Assembly: GCA_934541205.1 (NCBI GenBank)
Contig: CAKTDK010000075.1
Coordinates: 1-7,970 of the forward strand
From: an uncultured Eubacteriales bacterium
GTDB taxonomy: Bacteria; Bacillota; Clostridia; Oscillospirales; RGIG7773
Direction: 5' to 3'
DNA length: 7,970 nucleotides
Both the position numbers and the translations under genes were made by a program. This document shows positions 6,044 to 7,970 of this stretch, one piece after another. Under the pieces are notes generated by a model that was not told where the DNA came from, did not search any database, and saw nothing but the letters and a program-made list of their open reading frames with translations. Positions within the stretch are counted from its first letter, which is position 1, and each line of letters begins with the position of its first letter.

Positions 6044-7833
6044 TGGGATTAATTAAAACAATAAAAAGCAATTTATCAATGATGCGATTGGTTTTAAAAA
6101 ATATTCCTGTATATTTTTTTATGAATTTAATACAATCTTTAATGTGGTCTGTAATGATACCTTTTAATTCAGTATATGCTCTTAAAAAAATATTGGATTT
6201 TCTTGAAAAAGGTGAAAGTTTTGATATACTTATAACTTTTATTTTAGTAGTTATATTAATTAATGTCGTGTGTTATTTGTATAGTTTTATATTTAATAGA
6301 TTTATAGATCCTAAGTATAGACAAATCCTATATAAAAAAATTAAAATGAAACTTTATGATAAAGCTGTTTCATGTGATCAAGATTGTGTTGATAATCCTA
6401 GTTTTTATGATAATTATATTTGGGCAATTTCAGAATCAGATAGTCGTGCATTACAAGTAACACAGAATTTTTTTAATATAATCACAGCAGTTATTCAGTT
6501 AATATTTATTTTAGGAATAATAGCAAATATTGATATTATTTTAATAGCAATAATGATTATAAGTGTGCTGGCAGTATACTTTTTAAACTTAAAAATAACT
6601 AAAAGAAGTTATCAAAGAGAAAATATTTTAAAGCCGTTGACTAGAAAGCGTGAGTATATTGCAAGAACGTTTTATTTAGTAGACTTCGCTAAAGAGATAA
6701 GATTATCAAATGTAAAAAATATTTTATTTGAATATTATAATAATGTTCATAATGATATTACTTTGAAATATAAAAAGTTCGGAAACATATTCTTTGGATT
6801 AGTGCTTGCAAAAGATGTATTTATAATTATTGTTTTTGAAGCATTTTCAATATTCTATTTATTTTACAGAGCAATATTTTTAAAAACTATTACACTCGGC
6901 AGTTTTACTGCAATATTAAATGCAATTTGGCAACTTTATAATAACTTTACTACTTTAATTGATAGTATCAAATCATTTAAAGAAAATAGTCTATATATAC
7001 AAAAATATGAGGATTTTATGAGGTTTGAACCTAAAATCAAAGATGAAGAAAATTCTTTACCTGTAACATCTATAAAAAATATGTTAGAATTCAAAAATGT
7101 TTATTTTAAATATCAGAATTCAGAAAAATATATATTGAAAAATATTAATGTAGAAATAAAAAAAGGAGATAAAATAGCTATTGTGGGTCACAATGGAGCG
7201 GGTAAGTCTACTTTAATAAAATTAATGTTAAGATTATATGATCCGGTTTTAGGTGATATTGTTTTAGACAATAATAATATAAAAAATCTGAAAATAAAAG
7301 ATTATAGAAATATTTTTAGTAGTGTAATGCAAAATTGTAATATATATTCATGTACTCTTGAAGAAAATGTTTCTATGGATACATCGCCGAATGATGAAAA
7401 AGTTATCATGGCATTAAAGGAAAGTGGATTTGAAGATAAACTTAATAAAATGAATCAAGGTATTAAAAGTGTAATGCTAAAAGAGTTTGACGATGATGGA
7501 ATATTACTCTCTGGTGGTGAATGTCAAAAAGTAGCTCTTGCTAGAGCTTTTTATTCAAATAATGATATAATTATTCTTGATGAACCGTCTTCTGCTTTAG
7601 ATCCAATAAGTGAATATAATTTAAATCAAAAGATGAAAGAATTAGCAGAGGATAAGACCGTTATATTTATATCCCATAGATTATCTTCAACTCGTATGGC
7701 AGATAAGATTTTTATGATTGAGAATGGTGAAATAATAGAGCAGGGAAGTCATAATGAATTAATGAATTTAAACGGAAAGTATGCACAGATGTTTAATATG
7801 CAAGCTGAGAATTATCGAGAAGAGACAGAATAG
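6043..7833 (+). CDS. ABC exporter half-transporter (membrane domain fused to ATPase)
   Basis: A 596-aa type I ABC exporter subunit. The N-terminal 320 residues hold about six membrane helices (visible at about 22-45, 62-87, 143-163, 165-183, 250-279 and, less clearly, 285-306). The ATPase domain spans about 347-590: Walker A GHNGAGKST (382-390), Q-loop VMQN (Q430), signature LSGGE (489-493), Walker B IIILDEP (509-515, with D513 and E514), D-loop SALD and H-loop H545. All catalytic residues are intact. Such subunits export peptides, lipids or drugs as dimers. Its probable partner is the truncated copy just upstream, so it may now act as a homodimer or be orphaned. AGGTGA lies about 6 nt upstream of the ATG. 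Codon use is more AT-rich than in the ligase operon. The substrate is unknown; peptide export is plausible from the neighbourhood only. Confidence 0.92.
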   Translation: MGLIKTIKSNLSMMRLVLKNIPVYFFMNLIQSLMWSVMIPFNSVYALKKILDFLEKGESFDILITFILVVILINVVCYLYSFIFNRFIDPKYRQILYKKIKMKLYDKAVSCDQDCVDNPSFYDNYIWAISESDSRALQVTQNFFNIITAVIQLIFILGIIANIDIILIAIMIISVLAVYFLNLKITKRSYQRENILKPLTRKREYIARTFYLVDFAKEIRLSNVKNILFEYYNNVHNDITLKYKKFGNIFFGLVLAKDVFIIIVFEAFSIFYLFYRAIFLKTITLGSFTAILNAIWQLYNNFTTLIDSIKSFKENSLYIQKYEDFMRFEPKIKDEENSLPVTSIKNMLEFKNVYFKYQNSEKYILKNINVEIKKGDKIAIVGHNGAGKSTLIKLMLRLYDPVLGDIVLDNNNIKNLKIKDYRNIFSSVMQNCNIYSCTLEENVSMDTSPNDEKVIMALKESGFEDKLNKMNQGIKSVMLKEFDDDGILLSGGECQKVALARAFYSNNDIIILDEPSSALDPISEYNLNQKMKELAEDKTVIFISHRLSSTRMADKIFMIENGEIIEQGSHNELMNLNGKYAQMFNMQAENYREETE

Positions 7834-7871
7834 ATACAATAATTTTGTAAAACAAAAAAAGCGGAGCAAAA

Positions 7872-7970
7872 TGAACTGCACCCAAAAAGTTAGACACTTT
7901 TTGATTAAGTTCATATCAGGAAACCTGAAGGAAATGAGTTCTGTAATTTACAGGGCTCATTTCTTTTAGT
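7872..7970. mobile_element. End of an IS3-family (IS150-like) insertion sequence, running out of the window
   Basis: The sequence TGAACTGCACCC, followed by AAAAAGTTAGACAC, resembles the terminal inverted repeat of IS150-group IS3 elements, which start TG and contain ACTGCACCC (recalled from the family, not searched). It begins 38 bp after the ABC transporter stop and is followed by a strong hairpin. The transposase genes would lie beyond 7970. The other end, and therefore any target duplication, cannot be seen. Confidence 0.7.
7931..7963. terminator. 15-bp hairpin inside the IS end, likely transcription insulator
   Basis: Arms at 7931-7945 (GAAATGAGTTCTGTA) and 7949-7963 (TACAGGGCTCATTTC) pair over 15 bp, two of them G-U on the plus-strand RNA, with a 3-nt loop, followed by TTTTAG. 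It can serve as terminator for the ABC transporter transcript and would block read-through into the transposase, a known trick of insertion sequences. Confidence 0.65.

Noticed and set aside
7781..7969. 62-codon plus-strand frame overlapping the ABC gene end
   Set aside because: It starts inside the ABC transporter in another frame and runs through the terminal repeat and hairpin of the insertion sequence; no independent ribosome site.

Overview
The window is AT-rich throughout. Its ribosome binding sites are strong AGGAGG/AAGGA types, and it carries clostridial-type phage lysis genes and the end of an IS3-family element. Together these suggest a low-GC Firmicute, probably a gut-type member of the Clostridia; this is inferred from style and gene families, not from a marker gene.

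Region A (about 1-3750, minus strand) is a small biosynthetic operon. Read in its own direction it has a near-consensus promoter (3718-3746), a short ORF for a Cys/His-containing peptide (3673 to 3464), an 18-bp intrinsic-terminator hairpin lying inside that ORF (3480-3524), an AMP-forming adenylation enzyme (3416-2073), a free-standing acyl carrier protein (2069-1776), a second adenylate-forming enzyme of the phenylacetate-CoA ligase/F390 synthetase type (1779-538), and the N-terminal 140 residues of a radical SAM protein with a CxxxCxxC cluster motif, cut by the window edge. The ligase, carrier protein and second ligase are tightly packed (3-bp gap, 4-bp overlap). The likely logic is activation of a small acid, loading onto the carrier protein, and radical SAM tailoring of a peptide or of the carrier-bound unit. 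The product cannot be read from the sequence.

Region B (about 3750-5920) starts with 250 bp of gene-free AT-rich DNA, followed by a remnant of a prophage right end on the minus strand: the C-terminal piece of a probable tail/fibre protein, an XhlA-like coiled-coil membrane protein, an M23 endolysin with duplicated C-terminal repeats, and a small holin-like protein. No integrase, capsid or replication genes are present.

Region C (about 5921-7970, plus strand) begins abruptly inside an ABC transporter gene. Only its last 40 codons survive, fused to the truncated phage gene in the opposite orientation. They lead by a one-base stop/start overlap into an intact 596-aa ABC exporter half-transporter, the second member of a former tandem pair. 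About 38 bp after that gene lies the terminal inverted repeat of an IS3-family (IS150-like) element with a 15-bp hairpin, running off the window.

The window therefore joins at least three kinds of DNA (peptide or small-molecule biosynthesis, phage lysis remnant, transporter plus insertion sequence), with one clear break at about 5921. The most interesting parts are the two-ligase/ACP/radical SAM operon with its peptide ORF and built-in terminator, and the phage/ABC junction.
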